64,000 nucleotides of DNA from Rhineura floridana (GCF_030035675.1 NC_084487.1:31352474-31416473); one strand, 5' to 3'. Shown: positions 43,003 to 55,055, counted from the first letter of the stretch. Notes: generated by a model from the letters alone, not told the origin. A program made the numbers and translations.

Positions 43003-45300
43003 CTTGCTGTCACAGACTGCTGGATGTGCAAATACTACATATGCACATGGATTTGCACAGAGGTTATGGACCCATTAAATACAACGCCCAGGTGCATGAA
43101 ACTTTGAACCGGCAAGTGTCTTACAGATGCTTAGTGTCTTACAGATGCATGTTCAAATTGAGCTTCAAACAGAATTGAGATTATTGCATGCATACCTGGG
43201 TATCAATTCAGTTGCAGCTGTTGTCCAGCGTTTTAAAATTTTCCAGCACCCCAAATGGTTTTCAACAAAATACAATTGTTTCAAGTCCATTGTTTTCTAT
43301 AAAGCAAAAGGCAAAGTGCTCTACTGCCAGACATATTACTGGTTTTGATATTTTACAGTTAGACAATCAGTAGTTGGCAGGAAAAGGAAGGTAGAAATCC
43401 TCCAAGCTTTGAAGCATGATTTTGTGGTGTGTGGTTTTTTTTAAAAAAAACAAAACAAAACCCAGGTAACTTCTTGTTTGCTCTAAATAAATATAAGAAA
43501 ATCTCAGTAATGGAATGGCAGAAAATGCTTTTTCTTTAGGAAAATATTTATTTGCAAGAAAACAGATAAAGCATTACATATTTTTGCTTTACTGAGCTAC
43601 TTACAAAAACAGCACTTAGTTTTCTATGTGATTTTAAAGCTTGTCTGTTTAATAAAAGGTTCTTTACACACACACACACAAAATCCTTACCCAACCCACC
43701 CACCTCACTTGTTTGCAATTATGAACCATCATGTGTGGACACACTTAGAAGAACAGTGCATATAGAAAAAGTACAAATACAAAAAAAGTATTTAACAAAG
43801 TTAGAACAATGAAGCAAAGAATACAAACAGCTGAAGTCAAAAAGGCACTCTTATAATTTACCAAAGAGCTTTTTAAAATAATTCTTCTCATGCATCTTGC
43901 TCAACTCCCATATTTCATAAGGACAATTCTATTTAAATACAAACTACCCAAAATTCTATTTGTCTATTCACACAGCAGAAAGAATAATTGGAAATATTTG
44001 GGCAGATGGCTACACAGGGTGGTTGCAATCCTGCACTCAGTTAAGATGTGCCTTACCCTGCTGACTTGAGTGGGATTGAGTGCCTATACGTAACAAAAGT
44101 ACAGCCTTTATTGTTAGGCAATAAATCTAAGATATATTGTCCCTAAACACATCCTGGTATTTAAGCCAATAGGAAATATCTTAGTTAGATGGGAACTCTG
44201 TGTTCCACATGCATAATATCCAGCTGAATGTATTTAGATTTATGGTCCAAAGTGAGCTAAGTGGTATTTTCTTTTGTGATGATGGGGGAAGCTCCATTCA
44301 AGATCATCTGCCATGACTTGATGTCTTTTTAAAGTATATAAAGCATCTCTGAGCTTTCCAACAGTTGTACAAAGCCAGACCCTTTGTGTTTGGTGGAGAA
44401 ATCCACCCTATGGGGGCAGATGCTTTGCCCCATGAGGCAACCTCAAGGACTGGACAGCTCCTTTTCCCCCAGCCACAGAGCCTACCTACATTTATTGAAA
44501 ATTTGCAGATTCCATTGAGTTTGCCAGCTGTTTCTGGGCAGTGGTGCAATACACTGGAAAATCAAATTTTAAACAGAAATCTATGTGAAAATCCAGGGCA
44601 CTCATAGTTTTTCCCTTAGCAGCACAACCTCAAGTGCTTAGAATACAGCCTGCTGTTCAGATCACCACAAAACCAGTGATGTTAAGCTAATGGGGAAGTT
44701 TAAGAATCTGTGTGCCAGGCCAGCTAAATGACAAGCCTAAAAAGGCATTTGGAACTGGAATAACACAAATGATACCCAAGGTAAAGACAGGTTTAAAATG
44801 TTCCTTGAATGTAACAGGCCTGAAATAAATGAATAAGCAACCAAACACAGATTACCGGTGTTACTGGGGATTAGACTCAAATACGTAGCACATATTTCTA
44901 TATACATAAAGAGACAAGAACTTCCCCATCATGGCTACAGACACAAATTAAAATATGTCACCATTTGATTGAAAAAACCAGATATGTCAGTGTGGTGGAT
45001 GTCTATTAAAGAATAATCAGCTGTCCTCAGTTTTGCATCTCATGTTATGATCACAGAGCCTTGCAAATATGCATATACAACATCACAGGAAACTACTGAG
45101 AAGCCCATTTCTATGCCAAAAAGTCAGATGCATATAAAAAAAAAACGTAAATGATGCACTTATATCCCATTCACTGCTCATCTCTATATTTTCTCCTTAT
45201 TCTCTTATACTGATGCATATAAAATCATAAAGGCACAATGGTGAAGGAAACCATCAATAATTCTTTACCCAGGATTTGCAGAGGAAGCGGAAGGAACATG
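43003..45300. other. Mostly unique, AT-rich DNA; possible distal CREB3L2 3' UTR
   Basis: No repeat family recognised apart from short CA runs (43667-43680). Composition and T/A-rich stretches resemble vertebrate 3' UTR sequence in minus sense. No ORF is supported. Confidence 0.35.
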
Positions 45301-45309
45301 AAATAAAGC

Positions 45310-45841
45310 AGCCTTCCCCAGCCTGGTGCCCTCTAGATGTTTTGGATTACAGTTCCATCAGTCCTCATTAGCATGACCTTTGACCTCATTCACACCATAC
45401 AATTGTTCCACTATTGTACCACTTTAAACAGTCATGGCTTCCCCCAAAGTATCCTGGGAAGTGCAGTTTGTGAAGGGTGCTGACAGTTGTTAGGAGACCT
45501 TTATTCTCTTCACCTAGCTACAATTCACAGTTTCCTGGGAAGAGGGATTGATTGTGAGGCCGGTAACAAAATCACTCACTCATAACACTCCTTGGAGACT
45601 GTTCAGAAATTGACTGCTTGGGAAGGACTGATGGTTAAACCACTCTGGAAACTGTAGCTCTGTGAGAGGAACAGGGGTCTCCTAATAACTTTCAGCAACC
45701 TTCACAAACTACACTTCCCAGGATTCTTTGGGGAAAACCATGACTGTTTAAGGTGGAATAAATGTATGGCATGAATGTGGCCATAGTCAGGGATGATGGG
45801 AGCCAACGGCATCTGGAGGGCATCAAGTCGGAGAAGGCTAA
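45310..45841. mobile_element. hAT-type MITE split by a palindromic DNA element
   Basis: Left part 45310-45381 (CAGCCTTCCCCAGCCTGGTG, CTAGATGTTTTGGATTACAG) and right part 45783-45841 (GGGATGATGGGAGCC, GGCATCTGGAGGGCATCAAG, GGAGAAGGCT) are the two arms of one older MITE. Confidence 0.75.
45382..45782. mobile_element. Palindromic DNA element (same family as 38843-39164), nested
   Basis: Arms GACCTCATTCACACCATAC and its counterpart near 45770; CATGGCTTCCCCCAAAG pairs with CTTTGGGGAAAACCATG. The centre is longer than in the 39-kb copy, with an extra segment near 45555-45640. Confidence 0.8.
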
Positions 45842-46120
45842 AATAAGGAAAGGGCCAACCCAATCAGATTTTATTTTCCTTTTCAACACATGAAATCCAT
45901 CTTAGCACAGTACTTTTAAAGCTGTATTCTCTCTGGGGAAAAATGGGGTTCTCCAGACACTTAGCACTAGTTTCTCAATGATAAAACTTGCCTAGAGTGG
46001 TCAGGCTTCCCTTAGCTTGGGGAAGGACTATGCTTTATATGCAGGAAATCACACCCAACTGGCTGAAGGGAGTTGCAGGGTAAAATGTTTGGAGGGTGCC
46101 AGGTTGGTGAAGGCTGGAGT

Positions 46121-46325
46121 AGACAATACTGTGCTAGATCAGCCTTTCCCTACCAGTGTGCCTCCAGATGCTGTTGGACCACAACTCCCATCTTCCTGAC
46201 CATTGGCAATGCTAGCTAAGGCTGATGGGAGTTGTGGTCCAACAACATCTGGAGGCACACTGGTTGGGAAAGGCTGTGCTAGATGGACAAATAGTCTGAG
46301 CTGGTATAAGACAGTTTCCTATGCA
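46121..46325 (+). mobile_element. tRNA-SINE 3' body split by hAT MITE family B
   Basis: TAGACAATACTGTGCTAGAT continues after the MITE as GGACAAATAGTCTGAGCTGG then AGACAGTTTCCTATG. A degenerate MITE arm lies just before (46050-46120). Confidence 0.8.
46140..46276. mobile_element. hAT MITE family B (137 bp) with perfect 8-bp TSD
   Basis: Ends CAGCCTTTCCCTACCAG and its complement; TSD TGCTAGAT at 46132-46139 and 46277-46284. Confidence 0.95.
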
Positions 46326-46879
46326 CTACACCCACCACTCTTGATCTTCTCCTGCAACCTGCAGTCACAGGGCAGGTTCACACCAAATTCATGAAGGGCT
46401 ACATTGAAGCCCATCAGATTTGGTCAACACCCCATATTGAGTGTGCACCCTAAAAATGTGTCCCTGATTTTTTTCCCCATAGACATACCTTTTGGACATA
46501 TTTGACCATACGAGGCAATTGCTTATTTTGGCTATGGGGCTGTGTCTGAATTTGGGCATGAAGATGGCATAAATCTTTCCCCTGGATTTCTCCCACCCAC
46601 ATTGCTGGGTTGTTCAGATTAATCCCTCAGTCACATGTGATCTCCTCATGGCTAAGTGGTTCCCCAAAAGCTCTGGGAACATTTAAAGGCTACCTCACTA
46701 GGATCTTGTGGGAAATGTGCAGGGATTCCTCAGCAGATGGGTTAATTTGAACAGGGCTTCCTAAAGTATAAAGTTTGAAAACCACTGCCTTAGCAAACCA
46801 AATGGGGAATTGCATCTATTTGTAGCCATAGCTTTTTTTTCCAGTTCCCAGTTTAACCATTTTGTGTGCAGAAACTGAC

Positions 46880-46985
46880 ACTGGACTACAAATCCCATCA
46901 TCGTCAATAATCAGCCACACTGACCAGGGGTGATGGGATTGGAGTCCAACAAGATCTGGAGGGCCACAGAGTCACCACTTCTAGA
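46880..46985. mobile_element. Degenerate hAT-type MITE
   Basis: GACTACAAATCCCATCATCG and GATGGGATTGGAGTCCAAC arms. Confidence 0.6.
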
Positions 46986-46989
46986 GTAG

Positions 46990-48795
46990 ATGATCAACTC
47001 TCCTATATGCCTACATTGAAGTATTCTCAAGAGATAAGACTGGGTAGTTGTAGGGCAAACCAGAGTTGGGACATTTAAAACCTGTGAATTTTAGTGGGGA
47101 GTTTGTATACTCATTTGTATATTTCTAGCTTACCACCTGCTAACTGTACCAAAGACCCCTATTTCTGAAAAAGAACTACTAAAATGTGCAAGTAGAATCA
47201 GTAACCTTTGCACTGAAAAATACAAAAGGGAATAAATAGAACATTTATGTGATCCAGGTTGTAAATTGTGACTTATGGCCCCAAACAGGAATCACTTGAT
47301 TACATTTAGAAATAGGACTGGTGTGTTGGTGTTCAATGAGGAGGAATTATTAGCAACACAAGGATGATTGTACTGCTGTTGTGAATGGTCACTGTGCTTC
47401 TTTTGTAGACATTTAAGACTCAACTATCAGTCTGTACTTTTTGCATTTCATTTCCAGTTGACCTCTGAACTTACAATATTTTAACCTCACCATAACACAT
47501 TTGTTAGTCTTTAAGATGCCACAAGATTATTGTTGTTGTCTGGGGAATTATTAGGAAAGAAGGTATCAAAATGGACTTGTCAAAATTTTGGAATAATTAA
47601 AATTAATTGCTTGCATTTACTTAAGTTATATTTACTTAAAAATATGTTCCAATTTCACAGGACATTGTTTCTGAAAGGGTTCTCTTTTCTTTGTTCCAAT
47701 TTTGCAAGGCAAAACATCAGCTGGTTCCCCAGAGAGAAAGGGTGTTGCTGGGTCCTTGAAAGACTTGGGGCACAAGGCTATATGGCACTAATTTGCATAA
47801 AATTTGCATGCACTTTTTAATACATTTATAGATGCAAACTTAGGCTAACTTTCAGTGGGAAAGCTGTTCTGTAAGGAAGGGATTTTTTAAAAAGTGGTGG
47901 GATTGAAGGGGCAGGAGATCTGGGCCATGGTGCAATTCGCTTGGGGTTTGAACTATTTGGGCCTCTCAGTACTAATAATGCCCCCTGACAATTAGAAATA
48001 TCTACTGGATTTGTCTTATTGTCTGCCATAAAATAATAGTGCACTGATTAAACTTGTATTTTTTCATGTATACAATTAAAGCTTTGTAGGTTCAAGACTT
48101 CTCAAACCTACCTAGCATAAGTTTCCAATATTATTCTAGCCATGAGTTTAAATCCCCACTTATATTGTCTGTGTGTGTGTGTGGATGGGATGTGTGAGCA
48201 TGCTTTACAACTTCTATTAATGTGATGCCTGTCAAATGTGGGACTTCATATTAAAATGGGGGGGAATTGCATAACACGTGGTGCGTGGTTGTTGCTTACA
48301 GATCTGGACAATGTAACCCTGCTGCTGAAAATGATGCACTGCCACTCAGATGTTAGTCCAGGCAATAGCTGTGCTGAGGTCTGCGCATAGCTCAACTTGC
48401 CACAGAGAGCTCACAAGTCCCAAATATGCCAATTTGAACAAAGAGAGAAGTTTGTTCTCCTCGCTGCTAGTATCACAACCATGCTTCGTTGCGCAAATAT
48501 GCTGTAGGGCCTTGAGAGGGTCCTCTCCAGATGCAAGGCCACAGATTACCTAAGCAGAAGTCTGGTATCTTCCTTTGTATTTTAAGATTTCTTGAACATG
48601 TGGGAAACTGTTTGGTTGACAAGTTCTGCATTCCTCCCATGGGTCCATATATTTTTAGCAGATTGAAAAGGTTCCACTACATGAAAGCCAATATGTATTG
48701 GGGGAGGGGCTGGATTTGGATCTGGAAGCCTGGGGTTTAAACTTTTGCTTCTGAAGACATCCAGAAGAATCTCACCAGTAAGTAAATATGAACTT
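46990..48795. other. No recognised repeat; possible CREB3L2 3' UTR or flank
   Basis: Unique-looking, with a GT run at 48168-48182. No supported ORF. Confidence 0.35.
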
Positions 48796-48797
48796 CT

Positions 48798-48985
48798 GGA
48801 AGGGCAACAGCTCAGTGGCAGAGCATCAGCTTTGCATGCAGAAGGTCCCAGTCCTATCTGGAGATGCCAGGGCTTGGAACGTCCTCTGCCTGCAATCCTC
48901 AACAGCTACGGCCAGTAAGCCCAGACAATACTGAGGCTAGATGGACCAAATGTCTGACTAGGGCAGATTCCTATGTTCTTAACTT
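48798..48985 (+). mobile_element. tRNA-derived SINE (CR1-type tail)
   Basis: CAACAGCTCAGTGGCAGAGC head, GCTTTGCATGCAGAAGGTCC, end CAGATTCCTATGTTCTTA. Confidence 0.87.
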
Positions 48986-48989
48986 TTTA

Positions 48990-51140
48990 AAAACCTTGCT
49001 TTTCCCCCCTTAGTCATTAGAGCAGTGGCCTGCTGTTTCACCTTCAAAACTGCAAGGAGCAATTACCGGAGAATTATTTTTGTCACAGAGTGGGGAAAAG
49101 GATGCTAAGTATATAGTACCTAATGCTGCGTATGCGGTGGTGGGAGTTTGCACAATGGACTTCTGACATTAGAGATCCCAAGTTCTTCGCGGAAATCCTT
49201 CCGTATGTGGCAATTAATGTTACTCATTCATTTGACTGACAGACAAACTGCGTCTAGACAGCATCCACTCCTCAAAATTGAAGGTTTAAACAAAAGAAAC
49301 TCCATAGACGGAATTATTCCGAAAAGGGAAAATTAGGGATTTTAAAATTTGACATTAAACCCAGATTTATCATCAAGAATTGGACAAGATTTCTCAATAT
49401 AGCCAAAGGAAAAAAGGGGACAGATCTACAGCTTTGTGTAAATTGGAAAGCCACCAATTTACATCAGCTGAAATCTGGCTCAGAAGCATAAGCCTGAAGA
49501 TAAATTTGCACAGTAAAAATAGCAAACATAAAGGAAAAGCTGGCAATAGAATCGAAGCATATGCACAAAGGAACACACCATCTACATACTGATCCATGAA
49601 TACAAGGGTGGGATGCAACTCAACATTTCCACCAGTGCAAGAAGTTTTAGCTTATCTGCCCTCTCCATTCCCTTCCCAGTAAATCTGTTCCATTGCACAG
49701 CTAAAACTCCTTGTGCTGGCAGAACTGACTAGCTGGATTCCACACATAATATTGAGTAGTGTCACTGGCTCCCATGCTTTTCGTAAATACAGTGTTTACA
49801 ATAATGACCACCTACCAGCTTCTACAAACAGACTAACAGCTGCAGGCATGTGTGATCAATGACAGACTATGCCATGAAGTTTAACAGGGGGTATAACATA
49901 ACCATTGTTTAAGTTTGGCATTTGCATGTATAGTTGTTCCTGAGAAACCCCCCAGGAAGGCAATCGAGGTCATCTTTTTGAATGATCCAGGCAGACAGCT
50001 AACATGTTAACGGAGGCTCTTGGTACTTTCATTTCGGGAAGAGGTGTTATTCTACCGTTAAATTGGTAATTGGTAATATTCATATTACCAATTCCTTCCA
50101 GTATTCACTAATGTGATTTGAGGATGGTGACTGGTCTGGAAAGTGGCATACAAATGTAGCTAACAATCCCCATTACCAGTTATTTGGGAAACGGGGGCAG
50201 ACATTTGCTGGATTTTCTGATCACAAATGTGGCCTCTGGCACCTAGAGTGGAAGTTGTGATCATTTGCGCTTACAATAGCATTGATCTTACCAAGTAAAA
50301 TGTGAAATTTAAACCATCGCTGGTTACACGATAACACCTGCTTTAAGTAACTACATGCACAACTAAAGGGAAAACTAAAGGATACAAGGAGGCTTGGGGT
50401 GGTGGTGGAAATGATTGCATTGATTTTTAAGTTTAATGCCAGGGGCCTAAAACAAGATTTGGATGTTTCTCAAAAGTCACCAAGAGCATTTGAGGGATTT
50501 CATGGCCTTGGCTTGTCATTCCAGCTGCCAGCTAAAATACTGGGGAAACTAATAAATACTATTTACAACAGGAAGGATAGGGATGGCAGGGGAATATGAG
50601 CAGCCAGAGGCTCTGCCTATATGAAAAACTGATGCAAAAATTGAGCATTGGGTTTCCAAGCAGCTTTGGCTCAACTGGCTCCATTTTCTCAGGCAGATCG
50701 GACAAGAAAGAGACTATTGGTACATAGTCATACAAGGGAAGGGAAAAGGCTATAGGGGGAATATACAAGTAATGAGGAACATTTTTGCCACTGAACATGG
50801 CGTCCTTAGTTAATAATATACAATCAAGAAAAAGAGTTGTTGCATGGCCAAGCCACAAAGCATGGAAACTAGTTAATCTGGAAGATTTCCTATCAATCTT
50901 GCCCTCATTTAAACAGAAGAACAAGTTTCTAGTTTTTGTGGACAAAGGAAAAAAGTTTAAAAGATAAAGGCAATGATGGCTAAATGATTTGAAACTGACA
51001 ATGCAATCCCATCTGTCAAGTGATCCTATCTATGATAAGCAAGTCCCACTGAGTTCGGTGGGGCTCACCCTCAGATAAGCAAATATAGAATTGCTGCCAA
51101 TTAGGGTAGAGGATTTGATCTAGGACGTGAAGCCTTGTTC
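48990..51140. other. Unique sequence; possible CREB3L2 3' UTR
   Basis: No repeat family recognised. Contains a perfect 12-bp-arm inverted repeat at 50068-50093. Minus-strand ORF 50559-50945 (128 codons) has no recognisable domain. Confidence 0.35.
50068..50093. repeat. Perfect hairpin, 12-bp arms, 2-nt loop
   Basis: AATTGGTAATAT, TC, ATATTACCAATT. Confidence 0.95.
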
Positions 51141-51149
51141 TAAGACAGG

Positions 51150-51370
51150 GGTAGGAACCTCTGGCCCTCCAGGCCTCCCCATTTGGGCTACAAGGCCATT
51201 TCAGCCAAGCCACACCCACTTGCGGTCATGTACGTAATCAGTTGTGGGGCAGGCAAAGGCCTGGCTCACCCAAAAGGGGGATTGCAGGCGACACCAATCA
51301 GAGGCCCCACCCACCTATCTAATGTGGCCTACTGGGCAGATCAGCCCTGTACTAAGAGGACAACTTTGGC
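51150..51370. mobile_element. CAGGGGTAGGAAC-type hAT-like element, partial
   Basis: ACAGGGGTAGGAACCTCTGG start with CAAGGCCATTTCAGCC, as in the second piece at 9223-9310. Confidence 0.5.
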
Positions 51371-51394
51371 CAGCACTGAATGCAATTTCAGTTT

Positions 51395-51565
51395 ATTTTA
51401 GTTTAAGATATTTCCCACATTTTTTCCAAGGAGCTCAATGTTAGGCCAAGATAGGATGAGTGGGTCCTTGGTCTATGGTCATCCGGTGAGCTTCATAGCC
51501 AAGAAGGAATTGGAACCTGGCCTCCCCAGTCATAGTCCAACCCTCCAACAACTAAACCACCCTGG
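51395..51565 (-). mobile_element. MIR-like tRNA SINE, diverged
   Basis: Minus strand: GGTGGTTTAGTTGTTGGAG head, CACCGGATGACCATAGACC core. Confidence 0.6.
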
Positions 51566-51569
51566 TTTT

Positions 51570-52964
51570 TATCTCAATCTCCACTGACAGTCAAAGGATG
51601 ATTTCAAAGAATAAGTTTCCCACCACCTCTACTCACAACATGGTTGCTGTTTTTTGAGGTTTGATGTGCTGTGATCCAGCCTCCCCATTAGCAATGTTTA
51701 TTCTACCCTACATTATAGGAAAGGTGAGGACAAGGTACTGGGGACTCATCTATAGGAACAAAGGGGGACCCAAGCGCCACTGGCAGCCTTGCCAGGGCTT
51801 CATCCAAATAGTTTAAGCTTCTTCCCTGATCTAAAGCCTACACTGAAGAGCAAGTCCACCCTTAGCAGTTTTACAGGGAAATGTCAGCACGGAGGCGAAG
51901 GTAACTATGAATTCTTCTGAGGTTACCAAGATCAAAATGGCATGCTTTGCTGGCACTCTCATAATGGTACATTAGTCGTCTCAGGGCACACTACATGCAA
52001 AAAGCTTTTTGGTTTTAGAAATGGCCAGTGTGGTGTGTGTGTGTGTATGCACACACATGCACACAAGATCAAGGGAGACACAGGGGATTTAAACCTTCCC
52101 TCCCTACCAGGGGTTCTGATCCAGATGAGGGTTCTTGCACTACAACTTGCGCTGGGGGAGAAAAGTATAAATTGGTTCTCAGTGATGAATGCATGTGGCA
52201 TTTTTCCCCCTGGAACTACCACCATAGCATTTTTCCAGACCTCAATTAAACTATCCAATCCTGCTCACTTTCACCACAAAGATATAACTGAAGAGGGGGA
52301 AGCTAATAAGGGACTTCCCTGTGATTGTGTTTCTGTTTCACCATGTGGGAACACAATTGTTAAGGGACCAATTCTCACCAACGCATTAGAGATAGGTTTG
52401 GCACCTCATGGTGACATTTCCCTGTAAAAAAATAAAAACACAATCCCCCCACAAAAAAATCCATCATGTAAAGGTCACGCAATCAGAGAAGGCTGATCCC
52501 AGATGAATTCAGAACGCCTTCTATAAGCTGTTAATCCACCTTTACAAATTTTATTACACTTTTCAGAGAGCTGAAACAAGGCACCTACCATTTGTACAGT
52601 GATGGCAAGGACTGCTTAAGTTACTAATTCTTCACCTCCAGTAGGAGGCCTGCCTGCTCCCGTCATATCCCTACCAGCATCACCTTTTTTTGGCCCTCGC
52701 TGTCCTTCGAACCTGCCCCTTCCATGCAAAAGCGAAAAGGCAAACTAAACAGTGCAAGTTGGAAATGGGGGAGGGGGAGAGTGAGACAAGAGGAGAAAAG
52801 GACATGAACTACAGAGACCAAAAGCCATCTCTTTCAAAGCCAGTGTGGAAACTCAGCCAGGCACTTTCCTCATGCCGTTTGGATTGACTGACAGTGACAA
52901 GTTCCTCCAACCTTTGGTTGGAAAGAAGAGGCAGGAAGGGGGGGGAATCTTTTATTTTTCTCTT
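51570..52964. other. CREB3L2: Proximal 3' UTR candidate of CREB3L2
   Basis: Immediately downstream of the stop on the minus strand. Includes short GT/CA runs near 52033-52064. An ORF at 51942-52427 on the plus strand (161 codons) crosses the CA run and has no homology. Confidence 0.45.
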
Positions 52965-53040
52965 TTAAGATGTAGCATTAACTCTTCTGTCAATTTCGAC
53001 GATCTTTAATGTTTCATTTGCATCCAGCTCTGAGTTGACT
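52965..53040 (-). CDS. CREB3L2: CREB3L2 last coding exon with stop codon
   Basis: The acceptor has a run of C then cttatag. The exon completes an Arg codon and reads VNSELDANETLKIVEIDRRV then NATS and TAA. The pattern NETLK-VVE-DRRVN matches the extreme C-terminus of human CREB3L2 (recalled as ending DRRVNTTF). Two N-glycosylation sequons are visible (NET and NAT), giving three in the lumenal tail with the one in the preceding exon. The intron to the previous exon is 1161 bp. The gene is incomplete in this window: only the C-terminal part of roughly 500 residues is present. Confidence 0.94.
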
Positions 53041-53535
53041 CTATAAGGGGGGGGGAGAGAAGTGGTATTACTACAAAGTGGCAGTATATGCAACCAACAA
53101 CAAAATCAGAATATTTTCCCATTGTTATTGTTAACAGCTGTAGCAATTTACACAACCGGAGCTTTTGTTCCACTGCACAACAGCAAGATCTCAGGCAGCC
53201 TCCTCTCCAGCCTTGCTACCTGAAACCTTTTGAACAGGAGATGCCAAGTTCTGACACCTGAGACCTTCTAAATGCAAAGAACGTCGCTCATTCTGGGGCT
53301 GCAACATTTAGCCAATTAACTGGTGAGCTTAAATCGATGTAAAACATTTTTGATCCATTAAGAAGATTTCGCCAATTAATCAGGCAACATTTTTGTAAAA
53401 AAAAGTGCATGATTTTAACATGTAGGATTACATTTAACACAAGTGCCTTTTCTACCATCCTCACCTGCATATGAGAGACAGGGAAGGGGGAGCCCCTCTT
53501 CTAAGTGATGCCTGCCATGTCATTGCCTATGCACA

Positions 53536-53675
53536 GGGGTAGCCAATATGACACTCCAGAATTTGCTAGATCACAACTACCATCATTCCTGGCTAGTGCC
53601 ACTGCCCATTCCAGCTGAGAATGATGGGAACTAGAGTCCAGCAACATCTAGAGAGCACTACATTGGTTGATCTAA
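53536..53675. mobile_element. Degenerate hAT-type MITE
   Basis: CAGGGGTAGCCAATATGACA start, ATCACAACTACCATCATTCC and GATGGGAACTAGAGTCCAGC arms. Confidence 0.65.
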
Positions 53676-53879
53676 TCTACTTCCTATTCAGTACAGGAAA
53701 TCCAAAGCTAGAGCATTTCCAACAGACGGCTATATAGCCTCTGCGAGGGAGAGGCCGCCACCTCTCTAGGTAATTGATTCCACTGGTGAATTGCTCTTAT
53801 AATTAAGAAGTTTCGTCTCATGTTCAAGTGAAATCTAACCTCTTGTAACTAAAGCTCATTAAGCAGACGTCACTTGGGA

Positions 53880-54062
53880 AAGGGCCATGGCTCAGTTGCA
53901 GAGCATGTGCTGTGTGTGCAGAAGATCTTAGGTTCAACCCCTGGCATCTTCAGGTAGGACTGGAAAAGACTCCCTGTCTGACATTCCAGAGAGCCGCTGC
54001 CAGTCAGTGTGGACAACACTGAGCTAGATGGGCCAACGTTATACGGCAGCTTGCTTCTGGGA
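53880..54062 (+). mobile_element. tRNA-derived SINE (CR1-type tail)
   Basis: GGGCCATGGCTCAGTTGCAG head, TTAGGTTCAACCCCTGGC B box, body GCTGCCAGTCAGTGTGGAC. Lies in the CREB3L2 intron between 53041 and 54201. Confidence 0.88.
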
Positions 54063-54201
54063 GCTCATCCAGAACAGAACAGAAAAATAACCAGTTTGGG
54101 AAATGTTGATCCTGTCCTGTCCTCCGGGGCAGCAGACTCTCTCCCTGAACCATATGCCCCCCCTACCCTTGCCCCCACATTTTCCCTTGCCCCTCACTCA
54201 C

Positions 54202-54427
54202 CTGTGCTGCTGCAACTCCACTAGCACTGACTTCTCTAGCCTCGTTTCATTGGCTATCGTGATCTCTGTGACTTGGTCATGCTGTGACCTGGACACAGGT
54301 TCCAAAGACAGGGCTGAATGTTTGGAGGCATCCAGGTGCCGGTCCCAGCCGTTGCTGCGATCTGAAAAGGGCTGTTCCTCCAGCGGGTGAGGAGGCCCCT
54401 CATAAGTCAGCAGGCTCCTTGACCTCA
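54202..54427 (-). CDS. CREB3L2: CREB3L2 internal coding exon: lumenal domain with S1P-type cleavage motif
   Basis: This 226-nt minus-strand exon has acceptor ttcttgtgcag and donor CACAG/gtgagt. It reads RSRSLLTYEGPPHPLEEQP, a variable acidic stretch containing GWDRH, then ITIANETRLEKSVLVELQQ and H. The block RSRSLL fits the RXXL-type Site-1-protease recognition site of this family, where the lumenal domain is cut when the factor moves to the Golgi under ER stress. N-E-T is an N-glycosylation sequon. The LEKSVL-LELQQH block is strongly conserved with human CREB3L2 as I recall it; the middle is diverged, as expected for this loop. The exon leaves AG, completed by A in the final exon (Arg). Confidence 0.95.
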
Positions 54428-54662
54428 CTGCACAAGAACAGGAGGGAGATGGGATGAAAAAAAACAATCTCAGGCATAAGCAACTGGGATAAGATGGGAG
54501 CTCCCTGTTTTTTCAGTCCTAGATCACCATGCAACAATTTTAGTGGAGGGGAAGGATTCTGCTGGGGCTGTGCTTGTGGATTCCCACTCGAGATTTTGTA
54601 AGATTTTATCAAGCTACCTTATACAGTCACACCTATGATCCAGCTAGCCAGTACTCTCTAAA

Positions 54663-54802
54663 ACAGGGATGAAAAACCTGTGGATCTCCAACTGCAAGGC
54701 TACAACTCCCACCATCCCTGATCGCTGGGCCTTACCAGCTGGGACTGATGGGAGCTGGAGTCCAACAACATCTGGCAGGGCCATAGGATCGCCATCCCAC
54801 AT
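54663..54802. mobile_element. hAT-type MITE, older copy
   Basis: CTACAACTCCCACCATCCCT and GATGGGAGCTGGAGTCCAAC arms. Confidence 0.65.
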
Positions 54803-55055
54803 CTATACCTAACTGACTGAGTCACTAAGGTGCCAGGCACAGGCCTTTCCTGGTACTGCTAACCAAGATCCTTTTCAACTGGAAATGGAAAGCCCCGAAT
54901 CTGGGCTTTCTGTATTCATTTGCTTTACCACTGAGTGACGGTCTGAAAGTTTCCATTAGAGAAGCATTGCAAGAATGTTTACATGAAGGTACCCATGCTT
55001 ATCCAGATGAGTTTTCCCCTTTTCCTAGCTCCAACATCCAAGAAACTTTCAACTC

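Larger units (their letters stand above)
43530..52964 (-). other. CREB3L2: Region downstream of the CREB3L2 stop: possible long 3' UTR, end unresolved
   Basis: Human CREB3L2 mRNA has a 3' UTR of several kilobases (from memory), so part of this stretch is probably transcribed. Candidate AATAAA signals on the minus strand lie near 52547, 51704, 51395, 45869, 44107 and 43547-43552. The last is followed on the minus strand by a T/GT-rich stretch near 43440 and precedes a return to clear repeats, so it is a reasonable distal candidate. The region holds a CR1-like SINE (48798-48985), a MIR-like SINE, hAT-type MITEs and a palindromic element; 43400-45300 and 49000-51100 look mostly unique. Sequence alone does not show which signal is used. 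Confidence 0.3.

Noticed and set aside
51942-52427. 161-codon plus-strand ORF
   Set aside because: Runs through a GT/CA microsatellite and has no recognisable homology; antisense to the probable CREB3L2 UTR.
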